Assembly: GCF_014646295.1 (NCBI RefSeq)
Contig: NZ_BMNE01000007.1
Span: forward strand, 186,001-250,000
Direction: 5' to 3'
Source: Nocardia rhizosphaerihabitans
GTDB lineage: Bacteria > Actinomycetota > Actinomycetes > Mycobacteriales > Mycobacteriaceae
DNA length: 64,000 nucleotides
Below, piece by piece: positions 47,837 through 56,861 of the stretch; the first letter of the stretch is position 1; the number at the start of each line of letters is the position of its first letter. The notes beneath the pieces were generated by a model. The model was given only the letters and a program-made list of their open reading frames with translations. It searched no databases and was not told the origin of the DNA. A program made the position numbers and the translations under genes.

Positions 47837-48092
47837 ATCCGGGCTCGGCAGCGGGCTGTATCGCGGGAATGGGTGTGCGGGGACAGTAGCCGATGAAGTC
47901 GAAACATGTTGCGTCTGTTCATCGAACTCGACTCGGCCTCGTAACGATCAGCAGCGCGGGCGGTTTCGGCACGCGACGCCTAGGCATGGCATGAATTCGA
48001 ATGTATGTTCGAATGAGCGGCCTCGACGAGGGAGGCCGCCCTCCTTGGTTCATCACCGGGGAGACGCAGCGTGATGAAGGAGTAAGCAAGCT

Positions 48093-49497
48093 ATGGCATG
48101 TCAGACCTTCCCACCGTCACCGTTCCAGGTCTGTGGCGCGATTCTCGACAAGTACCTACAGACCCGGGGGACCGAACGGATTCCTGCTGTTCCCGAAGTC
48201 CGATGAGCTCACCAACCCCGACGGGTTCGGCCGGCGCTCGGAGTTCCTCGGCGGCAACATCTACTGGTCGCCGAATACCGGCGCGCATCCGGTCGCGCAC
48301 GAATTCCTCACCAAGTGGGGCGAATACGGCTACGAGGGAGGCTTCATCGGCTACCCGCTGACCGATGAGATCGTCCTATCGGACGGCATCGGCCGTCGCC
48401 AGGAGTTCCAGGGCGCCTGGATCTACTGGCACGCCATGACAGGAGCCCACAACATCCAGGGCGCGATCCGTGACAAATGGCTCGAATCCGGCGGCGAACG
48501 CGGCCCACTCGGCTACCCCAGCACCGACGAAGTCGTCGCCCCCGACGGCAACGGGCGGTTCAACCGGTTCGAACGCGGCATGGTCTACTGGTCGCCCTCG
48601 ACCGGCGCGCACGCTGTGAGTGGCCGCATTCTGGCGCTGTGGTCGGCCGCGGGCTACGAGAGCAGCCACTACGGATACCCGACCAGCGACGCCACCCCCG
48701 GTGCCGAGCCGGGTTCGCTGATCCAACAGTTCGAGCACGGCTCGATCTATGTGCTCAACGACTACCTGCGCGCACTGCTCGTCCCGGCGCAGGGATTCGC
48801 CGGCTACGACACCGGCCTGCACCCGGCCTACTGCCCCGACCCGCTGAACTCGCCCCCGACGTGCCCGGTGGACCTGTCCGACTACAACACCGTCGGCGAC
48901 CCGGACGGCACGCTGATCCCGGCGAATCTACAGAAGGCGGGAGTGGTCTCGGCCTATTTCGCCGCCAACGGCCGCCCGACGGCGCACGCGTTGTGGGAGC
49001 ACTACTACGACCACGACGAAGCGGGCCAGGACTACGCGCTCGGAACGACGCTGCTCGATTCCTGGACCGCTGAGGACCGCACCGACTACGCGGGGCTGCG
49101 ACCACCGGCGGAATGGGTCAACGCGAACAAGGAGGAGGCGATCACCGCGGCGATCAACGAGACCGCCCGCACCGGTCAGCCGGCCAAGGTCATCATCTCG
49201 ACTCCGTGGCATGTGACCGCGGGGATCAGCAACGATCAGGTGCAGTCGATCGGCCGCTACAGCCTGTGCTCGACCACTGCGGTGATCGCCCAGCCCGCCA
49301 ATCCGGGTCAGAACCCGATCGAGTTGCGTCAGCAGACCCATATCTACGACGTCTACGACTATGCCGCCGGTGACGACTACGGCAATCCCGCCCAGCAGGC
49401 GGTCCTGGTCGGCGTCGAAGGCGAGAAGCTCGGCGTCGCCAAACCGTTCCTGGTGTTGGGTTCGTCGTCGGTGCATTCCTGGTCCGGTATCCGCTGA
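48093..49497 (+). CDS. LGFP-repeat protein, 5' frameshifted
   Basis: Contains at least three LGFP-type repeats (SDELTNPDGFGRRSEFLGGN, then GFIGYPLTDEIV and GPLGYPSTDEVV), the cell-wall/arabinogalactan-binding modules of mycolata. These are followed by a ~270-residue C-terminal domain I cannot name (HPAYCPDPLNSPPTCPV, LWEHYYDHDEAGQDYALGTT). The N-terminal part (MACQTFPPSPFQVCGAILDK) is in another frame, joining near 48160. No signal peptide is left upstream. Secretion is therefore unlikely as the sequence stands. A perfect hairpin follows the stop. Confidence 0.65.
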
Positions 49498-49505
49498 GGA
49501 TCCGT

Positions 49506-49539
49506 GCATTGCCCGCCGCGCGCCGACGGCGGGCAATGC
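49506..49539. terminator. Intrinsic terminator after the LGFP gene
   Basis: GCATTGCCCGCC / GGCGGGCAATGC, a perfect 12-bp stem with a 10-base loop, nine bases after the LGFP-protein stop codon. Confidence 0.75.
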
Positions 49540-49553
49540 CGCACAATGAGCTC

Positions 49554-49919
49554 ATGTCCACCATCGCCCCATCGACCCAGACACGACGCCACAGTGCTGG
49601 CTGGGGTGTCGGCGCCGGACTGTTTTTCTCGGTGGTGGTGTTCGTCCCGGCGGTCTTCGTGGTCCGGCAGTGGCTCGACCTTGCCGAGGTTTCGGCCACC
49701 CCGTCGCATCTGCGTGCTCGGCCGGTCGAGGTGCCCGCCTCGTACTGGGTCACCTGGTTCGTGGCAGTGGTGGTGTTGCTCGCGCCGGCCGTGGCCTTGG
49801 CGGGGTGGTTTGTCATGCGACGGGTCGCGGTGGGGTACGTGGTCACCGCTGGGTTGGTAGCTGTAGCTCTGGCGGCGTTGACGATCGGGTTCGAGCTGGG
49901 CGGATTCGCGCCTTCCTGA
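49554..49919 (+). CDS. Three-TM hypothetical membrane protein
   Basis: A 121-residue protein with TM helices GVGAGLFFSVVVFVPAVFVV, WVTWFVAVVVLLAPAVALAG and YVVTAGLVAVALAALTIGFE. The ATG is at 49554. No family recognised. It is followed directly by an IS630 remnant. Confidence 0.6.
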   Translation: MSTIAPSTQTRRHSAGWGVGAGLFFSVVVFVPAVFVVRQWLDLAEVSATPSHLRARPVEVPASYWVTWFVAVVVLLAPAVALAGWFVMRRVAVGYVVTAGLVAVALAALTIGFELGGFAPS

Positions 49920-49964
49920 CCCAGAGCGGCTTGGTGCCGCGCACGGGCCCGGACAGAGAACGTG

Positions 49965-50224
49965 TTGTGCGTGCTGGTCAGGCACCAGCCGCGGGTCGAG
50001 TTGGTGTTTCTGCCGACTATTCGTCCTGGTTGAACCGGATTGAGTGCGAGTTTGCGGCGTTGCGTTACTTCGCGCTCAACGGCACCGACCACCGCACCCA
50101 CGCAACACAGGATGCCGCGATCGGCGACTACATCCGCTGGCGCAATCACCACGCCCGACCGATCCGAGACTTCGCTGTCGGCTCGAAGATCCAGGGGCCG
50201 GACTATCTAACCAACGTTGCCTGA
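49965..50224 (+). mobile_element. IS630-family transposase C-terminal remnant
   Basis: The frame SSWLNRIECEFAALRYFALN, then GTDHRTHATQDAAIGDYIRW and RNHHARPIRDF, is the DDE-domain end of IS630-type transposases; the Glu in NRIECEF is the last catalytic residue. The preceding VELVFLPTY segment is one base out of frame. The rest of the element is missing. Confidence 0.75.
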
Positions 50225-50231
50225 CGCGGCA

Positions 50232-51287
50232 CTAGCTCGGACTGCTGAACCACTGTGGTACCGGACCTCCAGTCAGCCGCTCAAGTTCCTCCGCCACCGT
50301 CTGCCGGTCAAGCACCAATGCTTGTCGCATCGCGTGTGCGGCAGAATCATACAGATCGTGACGCCCGTACTCATGGGCGATACGCATGGTCTGAAGTAGC
50401 GGTTCAACGCCGCCAATTAGATTGCCGACCAACGTTGCGAATATTCCATAGTTTAACAAGCTCTCTGCCAAATCTTGATCGAATTTCTTGTGATCTAATT
50501 CGGCGAGCCGAACGTATGACTCGATAGCCCGGCCGGTCAGCGCGACCGCTTCATTCCAATGACCCTCGGTCGCCAGTTGGACTCCCCTATTGTGCAGTGT
50601 GGCGGCCTGTCGCGGCACCTTGTCGACGTACAGTTGGCAGCTGGTGTCGTGAGGGTAGCGCTCGGTGATGGCCCTCCACCCATCCAAGACCTCGGTCGGC
50701 ATTTCGGCGGCAGAGCAGTATTTCATGTAGTCGTGCAGGTAGACACGGTAATTCGGCTCGATGGCGATAACCCGCGCCATCAGGTCTGCCGCTAATTCCG
50801 GGCGACCCATGGAGTTGAGGACTGATGCGCAGTTGAACAGTGCGACGGTGTGGTCCGGCTGCGTCTCGAGAACCCGCGAGAACATGTCGACGGCCTCAGA
50901 CCATTCACCTGCCACCATGAGTCGCTCCGCAGATATGAGGTCCTGACTCGGCGCGGGTTCATACGGGCCTATGTAGTCCTGCACGTACGCGACCCCTCCC
51001 GGCAGATCGACCTCCATGAGACTGGGCACCACCCCTTGCCCCTCCATTAAGTCGTCGAGAGCCTTGACAGCCAGTTCACGACCCAACTCCCGCCGGCCCG
51101 AGTCGGCGTCACGATAGATCGCGAGCACATGCAGGTGCAGACCCGATCTGACGTTGCGCAGCACATGGACGAACTTTGAATAACCCGCGCCGAGCTGGGG
51201 ACCAATCCGATAGAGACAGCCGCGGATAGTTGTCCCCTTCCCCTCGTACTCCTCGGGATCGTGCTCGCGCACATCAAGCATCTCCAC
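50232..51287 (-). CDS. TPR protein with kinase-N-lobe-like N-terminus
   Basis: A 351-residue protein. Residues ~20-60 (GCLYRIGPQLGAGYSKFVHV, RNVRSGLHLHVLAIYRD) look like the glycine-rich loop and first strands of a protein-kinase-like fold, but no catalytic loop follows. From ~120 there are TPR-type helical pairs (AGEWSEAVDMFSRVLETQPD, HTVALFNCASVLNSMGRPEL, NRGVQLATEGHWNEAVALTG). The gene is visibly AT-richer than its neighbours, suggesting transfer. It lies 12 bases after the DUF7019-like gene, so the two are an operon. Probably a scaffold or adaptor; function unknown. Confidence 0.6.
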   Translation of the reverse strand: MEMLDVREHDPEEYEGKGTTIRGCLYRIGPQLGAGYSKFVHVLRNVRSGLHLHVLAIYRDADSGRRELGRELAVKALDDLMEGQGVVPSLMEVDLPGGVAYVQDYIGPYEPAPSQDLISAERLMVAGEWSEAVDMFSRVLETQPDHTVALFNCASVLNSMGRPELAADLMARVIAIEPNYRVYLHDYMKYCSAAEMPTEVLDGWRAITERYPHDTSCQLYVDKVPRQAATLHNRGVQLATEGHWNEAVALTGRAIESYVRLAELDHKKFDQDLAESLLNYGIFATLVGNLIGGVEPLLQTMRIAHEYGRHDLYDSAAHAMRQALVLDRQTVAEELERLTGGPVPQWFSSPS

Positions 51288-51299
51288 GACACACCGCGC

Positions 51300-52070
51300 C
51301 TACAGCGCCGCTCCGGGCGACAAATCAGCGCCCGACAGCTGGAGGTAGAGCGGAGTTCCGACGACGTCCGTTCCTTGTACACCAAGTAGCGCGAAGACGG
51401 TGGACATCCTCATTTGCAGCTGGCCGCCGAAGAAGCGGTAGTTGCCCGAATGCAGCAGGAAGGTTCCGTCCGGCTCAGGCCCTTCGCTAAAGAAGCGCAG
51501 CGAGCAATCCAAGAGCAGGTTGCGGCTGCCAAACGACGACCGAAGTGTCACAATGTCCGCCGACGTGGGGTTCTCAACCGGTCTTTCAATCCGGAAGAGG
51601 CCATCGTAAAAGTAGTAAGTCCCGCTCTGTCCCGAAGAGATCGCTTCTCTGATATCGGGCACGTCGCCGTGGTCCACAGCAATGGTCAACAATACGTCCC
51701 TGAGCTTCTCGACATAGGCAATCTTCACCTTGCGTTCCCGTTGGATCACGTTCTTCCGCCCGTAAGTTAGGCCACCGTTGAACAGGCTCACAATATGGCC
51801 GAGGGACAAACCCATGCGGAGATCTCGAACACCCGACTGTTCGGAGATCACCTGCTCGGTAACATCGCTACTGCGCACCGGATCGAACTGCCCGTGCAGG
51901 CTGTCTACCTTGGTTCGCGAGATGTAGCAGATGTAGTCCACGCATCCTCCGGTCACCGATGACGGCCTGCTGATCCTTACGTGCTCGTATGACTCAACCA
52001 GATTCTGCGCGGTTGGCCCAGCTACTTCAAGTACGTCGCGGTCATAGGAACGGTTCACATTTGATGTCAT
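51300..52070 (-). CDS. DUF7019-like hypothetical protein
   Basis: A 256-residue soluble protein. The opening CVDYICYISRTKVDSLHGQF, and VRDLRMGLSLGHIVSLFNGG followed by a basic KNVIQRERKVKIAYVEKLRD segment, resemble DUF7019 proteins of streptomycetes. A C-terminal region (FGSRNLLLDCSLRFFSEG) follows. GAGGA abuts the ATG at 52070. First gene of the AT-richer pair. No catalytic motif recognised. Confidence 0.5.
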   Translation of the reverse strand: MTSNVNRSYDRDVLEVAGPTAQNLVESYEHVRISRPSSVTGGCVDYICYISRTKVDSLHGQFDPVRSSDVTEQVISEQSGVRDLRMGLSLGHIVSLFNGGLTYGRKNVIQRERKVKIAYVEKLRDVLLTIAVDHGDVPDIREAISSGQSGTYYFYDGLFRIERPVENPTSADIVTLRSSFGSRNLLLDCSLRFFSEGPEPDGTFLLHSGNYRFFGGQLQMRMSTVFALLGVQGTDVVGTPLYLQLSGADLSPGAAL

Positions 52071-52459
52071 TCCTCGAACGCGGTGAACGATGCCGCGGGG
52101 CCACCGACCCTCGCCCAAGAGGTGCCGGTCCCCGAGTGCGCACCGCACCTGCCACCCTGTGTCCTGACTGTTTGAGCGCGCCAACGTTCACGAGACAGAC
52201 CCCGCCGTTCTACCAGATTGCGGTCAGGTCGTATGTTTCCAGGATCGTTTGCAGGGCCCGGGTTGATGACGGGGCAGGAGTTCACCGTAGGCGCGCCCTC
52301 TTCGGAGCTGGCGGCCTAGACGGTTTCTGCCCGGCGACGTGCCGGTTCCAGGTCTCGCGTGGCTCGTTGCTGGCCGGTTCCCGATAGAGAGGTATAGCCG
52401 GGACCCAGGACGAGCTGGGGGCGCCCCGATCGCGACTGCGTAGCCGTGGGCGACCGGCG
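52071..52459. other. Intergenic stretch without recognisable gene
   Basis: About 390 bases between the DUF7019-like gene start and the ADP-ribosylglycohydrolase stop. No open frame here has a family motif or convincing ribosome-binding site. It should contain the promoter of the 52070 operon. Confidence 0.4.
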
Positions 52460-53350
52460 CTACCGGTCGCTCACACCGAGCCAGGCGGGTAGTGGTTCCC
52501 GGGCGGCGAGCCAGGCCCGCGGTATCCCAGTGGGGGTGCCGACGCCGGTGTAGGCTGCGACGATTCCTCCGGCGATGGCGCAGGTGGTGTCGATGTCACC
52601 GTCGGCTTCAATGCACGTGGCGATAGCTGCTTGATAGTCGTTCAGTTGTGTTGCGGCCACCCACAATGCGAACGGCACCGTGTCTTGGGCTCGTACCCGG
52701 GATCCGTTACCCAGTTCGTGTACGACCTCGGCTAGGGGGGCGCTGAGCATGGCACGAGCGTGACCGATGCCGCGCGTTGTGTCGCTGGTTTCGAGATGGT
52801 CCAGCACGATGGTGAGGAATTGTGTGGGCGTGGGTTGGACTCGTGCTCGGCGCCCGTAAGCGGCCTGTCCGGCGGCAACTGCCACCGCGACCGCGCCGAT
52901 CACTCCCTCGGGGTGCGCATGGGTGATCTGTGCTGACCGGACGGCTTCGGTGATAGCTCTGTGGGGATTGTCGGCGTAGTAGGCCCCCAGTGGTGCGACC
53001 CGCATTGCGGCACCGTTTCCGCAGGAGCCCTGGCCTCCGAACGCCGCTGCCGCGGTATCTCGCCAGTGGCTCCCCCCGCGGATGCGTCGAAGCGAGGTGA
53101 CAGTGGCATGCCCGTAATCGCGTTCGGGCGAGAACCGGCGCGCGAAGCCCGCGGCCAGCCGGTCCTGATCGATTTGCCGGTGACGGTGAAGTTCGGCGAC
53201 CACACTGCAGGCCATCTCGGTGTCGTCGGTCCAGTCCCACGGTCCCGGCGGCGGCGTACCCGACCGAAGATTGGCAAGCGAGCGGCCCATGATGAAGAAC
53301 TGTGCGCCTAGCGCATCGCCCACCGACAGTCCGTCGAGCGAATCGCGCAT
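52460..53350 (-). CDS. ADP-ribosylglycohydrolase (possible antidote)
   Basis: About 296 residues of the DraG/ARH family, which remove ADP-ribose from proteins or nucleic acids using two Mg2+. Motifs in order: DSLDGLSVGDALGAQF, the metal-binding WTDDTEMACSV, GSCGNGAAMRVAPLGAYY, and the C-terminal metal motif EADGDIDTTCAIAGGIVAA. The start is ATG 53350 or GTG 53401. It lies 141 bases downstream of the small gene after the ADP-ribosyltransferase toxin, same strand. It would reverse that toxin's modification, as Tri1 does for Tre1. Coupling to the toxin is inference from position and chemistry. Confidence 0.87.
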   Translation of the reverse strand: MRDSLDGLSVGDALGAQFFIMGRSLANLRSGTPPPGPWDWTDDTEMACSVVAELHRHRQIDQDRLAAGFARRFSPERDYGHATVTSLRRIRGGSHWRDTAAAAFGGQGSCGNGAAMRVAPLGAYYADNPHRAITEAVRSAQITHAHPEGVIGAVAVAVAAGQAAYGRRARVQPTPTQFLTIVLDHLETSDTTRGIGHARAMLSAPLAEVVHELGNGSRVRAQDTVPFALWVAATQLNDYQAAIATCIEADGDIDTTCAIAGGIVAAYTGVGTPTGIPRAWLAAREPLPAWLGVSDR

Positions 53351-53491
53351 CAGGGTTCCGCGACCGATGCCACGGGCTGATCGGCGCCTCCATCTGTTCA
53401 CAGTCGCGACGACCTTCCCGATCCGGGTGCACAGGCCGACCTGAACTGCACCGCTGTGGACCCTGACCGCAGAGGTCGGGAGACGCTGTTG

Positions 53492-53791
53492 TCAGTGGTT
53501 GATAGGATTGCCGATGGGGTCGAATACTCGCCGCCCGTCGGGGTCGAGCCAGTATCCGTCGCTGTCGCGACGGTAGACCAGCGCACCGTTCTCGTCGCGC
53601 CACTCCCGTCCATCGTGGGAAACCTTCCAACCTTCCTGGTCGGTGCCGGACAGGCCGTCGTCTTTGACATGGGTGACGTTCCGTGGGGCCGTGGGGTCCA
53701 AAGCGCGGCGGCGCACCTGGGCACGCGCTTCCTCGAACGCGGCCAGCTGCCGCGCTGCACGTTCGTACTCTTCGTCGTGGGCGGTCGTCAT
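53492..53791 (-). CDS. Small protein downstream of the toxin, putative specific immunity protein
   Basis: A 99-residue acidic protein. A helical N-terminus (EYERAARQLAAFEEARAQVR) is followed by a short strand-rich C-terminus (DGREWRDENGALVYRRDSDG, WLDPDGRRVFDPIGNPI). No signal or TM. It starts six bases after the toxin stop codon, the classic position of an immunity gene. No family recognised. Confidence 0.6.
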   Translation of the reverse strand: MTTAHDEEYERAARQLAAFEEARAQVRRRALDPTAPRNVTHVKDDGLSGTDQEGWKVSHDGREWRDENGALVYRRDSDGYWLDPDGRRVFDPIGNPINH

Positions 53792-53797
53792 GACCGG

Positions 53798-55291
53798 TTA
53801 CCTCTCAACCATCTGGATCACGACCCGCCCCGTCGCAGGGTCGTAGAACTTGTTGTGCACCATGAATTGACTGTTCGACGGGAACAGTACTTCATCGTCG
53901 GTGCCGAACGGCATGCCCGTGTCGGGGTCGGAGTAGGTACGTCCGTTCTTGGACACAATCTGCATCTCCACGTTTCGGTTTCCGGCGAAAACGTCGGAGA
54001 CACCGTCAGGTTTGTTCGACGTGGACATGAACCCGGAGTCCGCCCACGGCTGACCCGGTTCGAGTTCGGCGAGACGTTCCGGGGTCATGTTGACGTGCCG
54101 CACAACGGGGCCTTCGTGTTTGGGTAGCTTTTCCAGCGCCTCGTTGAGGTTGTCGATCTGGCGTTGTTGTTCCGGGGTCGGAGTCTCACCGCGGCGCAAT
54201 ATCCCGCTGAGGTCGGTGCCGTACTGATCGGACGGCCCACGCGCCAGGATCTCGCGATCGTTCGGGTCCAGCACATCGGGGGCGAGTCCGTGCCGACGTG
54301 GCGGACCATTGTTGGCGCGCATGTCGAGGATGCGCTGCATCTCCTGCTTGTGCGTGGACCAGTCGGGCACCTTGTTGAATCTGCGTGCCAACCCAGTGTT
54401 TTTGAACACCGAGATCAGGGGGCGGATCTTCGGGCCATACCTTGCCACGATGTGGGCCACACGACCCGCAAGGATTGCCGCACCGCCGACGGCGGCGACA
54501 CCGAATGTCACGAACGACGCGGCGATGGAGATGGTCGCGGTGACTGTTATCTCCAACGCGATGTCTTTGGCCATGTCCTGAAGGAACTGTTCGATGGCCT
54601 CGCGCATGGTCACCAACGCGCTGCGATGTTCCTCGGTGCTCGCGCCGACCTCGGCGAACCCGGACACGACATCATCTGCGGCCGCTTTGATCGCCCGGAT
54701 GTCTTCGTCGATGGAGTCGTACTCCTCGGCGGTGATCTCAGCGAACAGGCCAGCAATCCGATGGAGCTCGGCAACGAACCCGGACACCGCCTCATTGGTT
54801 GAGAGGTTCTTCCACAGGTTGGCGGCGTTGGCGAGTTTTCCGCTATCGCCATCGGGCACGGTGATACCGACCTCAGAGGCCAGACCGATCGCCTCTGACA
54901 ACCCGCTGCCGGGCCCACCGGCCGAGGGCAGCGGCACCCGGCACACAGCCATCAGTTCGGTCGGCATCTGCGGGCGCGGTGGAAGAGAGGCACCGAACTC
55001 CGTGGTGGCGAAGTAGTCACCGAGTTCATGGTTGTAGCCCAGCTCCATGAGCACTCGACCGTAGGCGTCGGCGGCCGTGGCGACTTGGCGGACCGAGTCG
55101 ATCAGCTCATTGGCTTTGGTGTCGTACTCCGCGGCCCATGTGGTGGCCTCCTCGTAGGAGCCGCACATGCTGCCGCAGTCGGCCAGCGCAGCCCACTGGG
55201 CGTCGATGGCAGTCCACCACGATTCGGCCGCAGCGCACAGTGCCTTTCCTGCGGTGTAGTAGGTGTCGGTATCGACATCGACGAGAGTCAC
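53798..55291 (-). CDS. Type VII-secretion-type toxin with C-terminal ADP-ribosyltransferase
   Basis: A 497-residue protein. The N-terminal ~150 residues are helical and ESX/LXG-like (ALCAAAESWWTAIDAQWAAL). Residues ~160-240 form a second helical region, and ~245-290 a Gly/Ala-rich hydrophobic segment (ASFVTFGVAAVGGAAILAG). The C-terminus is an R-S-E-type ART domain: Arg398 in VVRHVN, STS at 423-425 in FMSTSN, and D465-x-E467 in TDDEVLFPSNSQF (D-x-E instead of E-x-E). The GTG start overlaps the WXG100 stop (GTGA). Expected to be delivered with its WXG100 partners and to ADP-ribosylate a target in rival cells; target unknown. Confidence 0.82.
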   Translation of the reverse strand: MTLVDVDTDTYYTAGKALCAAAESWWTAIDAQWAALADCGSMCGSYEEATTWAAEYDTKANELIDSVRQVATAADAYGRVLMELGYNHELGDYFATTEFGASLPPRPQMPTELMAVCRVPLPSAGGPGSGLSEAIGLASEVGITVPDGDSGKLANAANLWKNLSTNEAVSGFVAELHRIAGLFAEITAEEYDSIDEDIRAIKAAADDVVSGFAEVGASTEEHRSALVTMREAIEQFLQDMAKDIALEITVTATISIAASFVTFGVAAVGGAAILAGRVAHIVARYGPKIRPLISVFKNTGLARRFNKVPDWSTHKQEMQRILDMRANNGPPRRHGLAPDVLDPNDREILARGPSDQYGTDLSGILRRGETPTPEQQRQIDNLNEALEKLPKHEGPVVRHVNMTPERLAELEPGQPWADSGFMSTSNKPDGVSDVFAGNRNVEMQIVSKNGRTYSDPDTGMPFGTDDEVLFPSNSQFMVHNKFYDPATGRVVIQMVER

Positions 55292-55608
55292 GCCTGGGTC
55301 CCGCCAGGGCTCTGGCCGCCGGCGCGGCCGAGCAGGGTCCTGTTCGCAACGATGGTCGCGGTGTAGGAGTCGTGGGCGGCGCGGGCCGCAGCCCGCATCT
55401 TTTCGATTCCATCTGCTGCAGTGCGCGCTGAGGTGAGCCACTGGACGTGCGCGGTGTCGTAGGCATCCGAAGCCGCCCCGCTCCAGTCCGCCCGCATCGT
55501 GTTCACACGCTCATCGATCTCGTCCAACGACTCTTCGAGGAAGGTCTTCAACGCATTGATCTGGGCCACAGCGTCATCCAGATCGGTCAGGTTTACCCGG
55601 TAACGCAA
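55288..55608 (-). CDS. WXG100-family protein 2
   Basis: A 106-residue helical hairpin protein with the WSG turn in MRADWSGAASDAYDTAH, flanked by NLTDLDDAVAQINALKTFLE and ARTAADGIEKMRAAARAAHD. This is typical for ESX/WXG100 partners of type VII secretion. TTG at 55608 is used as start because AGGAGA lies just upstream and no ATG or GTG fits the family length. Coupled to the toxin by overlapping stop and start. Confidence 0.82.
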   Translation of the reverse strand: MRYRVNLTDLDDAVAQINALKTFLEESLDEIDERVNTMRADWSGAASDAYDTAHVQWLTSARTAADGIEKMRAAARAAHDSYTATIVANRTLLGRAGGQSPGGTQA

Positions 55609-55646
55609 GCTCTCTCCTATCGGTGTGGCAGGTGTGTGAGCAGAGG

Positions 55647-55973
55647 TCACAGATTGAGCGTGAACTCTGCCGGCAGATCCCCGGCCCACTCACGGTCCTG
55701 TTCGGACAGAGTCACACCGGTCACCCCCAACGCCTCGGCCATATCGGTCAATGCCTCCAGAACACCGGCCACGCCCGCGCATACCTCGCTCCACCCGGTC
55801 CGAAACGACTCGGAGGCCGGGCCCTGCCACTGCTCCAAGAGCGCTTCCACGTCGGCATCAGCGGCGCGAACGCCGGTCAGCAGCGATTGTGCGGTCTGCT
55901 GGATGTAGAGGCCCGCATTCTGAACGTGCTCAGGTGTGATCGAGAATGTCCCGCTCGGATCCTGGGACGTCAC
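55647..55973 (-). CDS. WXG100-family protein 1
   Basis: A 108-residue WXG100 protein with the WQG turn in LEQWQGPASESFRTGWSEV, an N-terminal helix (ITPEHVQNAGLYIQQTAQSL) and a C-terminal helix (VAGVLEALTDMAEALGV). The GTG at 55973 has AGGAGGG upstream. First gene of the toxin operon. No T7SS machinery (EccC etc.) is in this window, so it must use a system encoded elsewhere. Confidence 0.85.
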   Translation of the reverse strand: MTSQDPSGTFSITPEHVQNAGLYIQQTAQSLLTGVRAADADVEALLEQWQGPASESFRTGWSEVCAGVAGVLEALTDMAEALGVTGVTLSEQDREWAGDLPAEFTLNL

Positions 55974-56440
55974 CTACTTCTCCCTCCTGTTCAGCGGCCC
56001 GGTGCAGTGACCGTAGCTGAACCCGCACACGCGAGTCGCACCGGAATCCACCCACTGCGCCACCTGGCAGCGCGAGAACACCACCAGCTATCGCTGCGAG
56101 TCACATGTGTCGGGCGGACTCGCACGCGCGGGCGTTCGGAAACCCGTTCGGAAACAGATAACCTCAGACGCGGTGGTCGAACACGGTTCCCGAACGGGCG
56201 GAAGGGTTTCATAGCACCGGTCGGATCCGGCCGCCGTTCTCCGCGATCAACCGTTCCGCGGCCGCCGAAATCGCCTGGACCGCAACACACGGCACCGGCG
56301 TGATCGTCTACTCGCCGCTGCAGATCCCGCAGCCACCAACCAACTACATCTCGTCAGGTTCACTGGTCTGTCGGGACTGCTGCACGAGTAGGTGACATCT
56401 GATCTGTGGTGCCGACAGGCACTGCTGGAAGGATGTACCC
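55974..56440. other. Promoter region of the toxin operon and repeat copy 2
   Basis: About 470 bases without a supported gene. It holds the upstream region of the WXG100-toxin operon and, at 56322-56374, the second copy of the ~55-bp repeat found at 47240-47300. Confidence 0.5.
56322..56374. repeat. Diverged ~55-bp repeat, copy 2
   Basis: GATCCCGCAGCCACCAACCA followed by ACTACATCTCGTCAGGTTCA and CTGGTCTGTCGG, in the same orientation as the copy at 47240-47300. It bounds the 9-kb segment with the LGFP, IS630, TPR/DUF7019 and toxin genes. Confidence 0.7.
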
Positions 56441-56590
56441 GTGCCCTACAGCAGACGCGCCGCGAAGCGTCAGGACCCTCCAACCGGTGACATCAGTTTC
56501 ACCGATACCAACGGATCTCGACTGCGCTGCACGATGTCACCGTTGACCGATGATCGACGTCGAATTTCGGTTCTGCCCAACTTTCCGTGA
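56441..56590 (+). CDS. Possible 49-residue peptide
   Basis: A GTG at 56441 with GGAAGGA seven bases upstream opens a short basic frame (PYSRRAAKRQDPPTGDISFT, LTDDRRRISVLPNFP). No family or structure is evident. Reported only because of the ribosome-binding site. Confidence 0.2.
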   Translation: MPYSRRAAKRQDPPTGDISFTDTNGSRLRCTMSPLTDDRRRISVLPNFP

Positions 56591-56861
56591 TCAGGTCTGG
56601 AGCCGCGGCCCCAGTGCGAATTGCCCACCGCCGCAGCCCAATGGCTGCGAGCGAAGGTCCTTGCCACGTAATCGATCCGAGCCAGATTTCGGACAGTCGA
56701 CCAACGAGCGCCCAGCGGCATGTCCGTACGTTTAGGCTTACGGTCATGGAAGCCGGTCGCGGCGATCACGTCCAGGAAGCAGTGATAGCCCTTCGGTGAC
56801 ACGCCTGCTCGGTCCGATATCGGGATGACAGGCGCCAACAGGCCAGGCAGACTGTGCGCCC

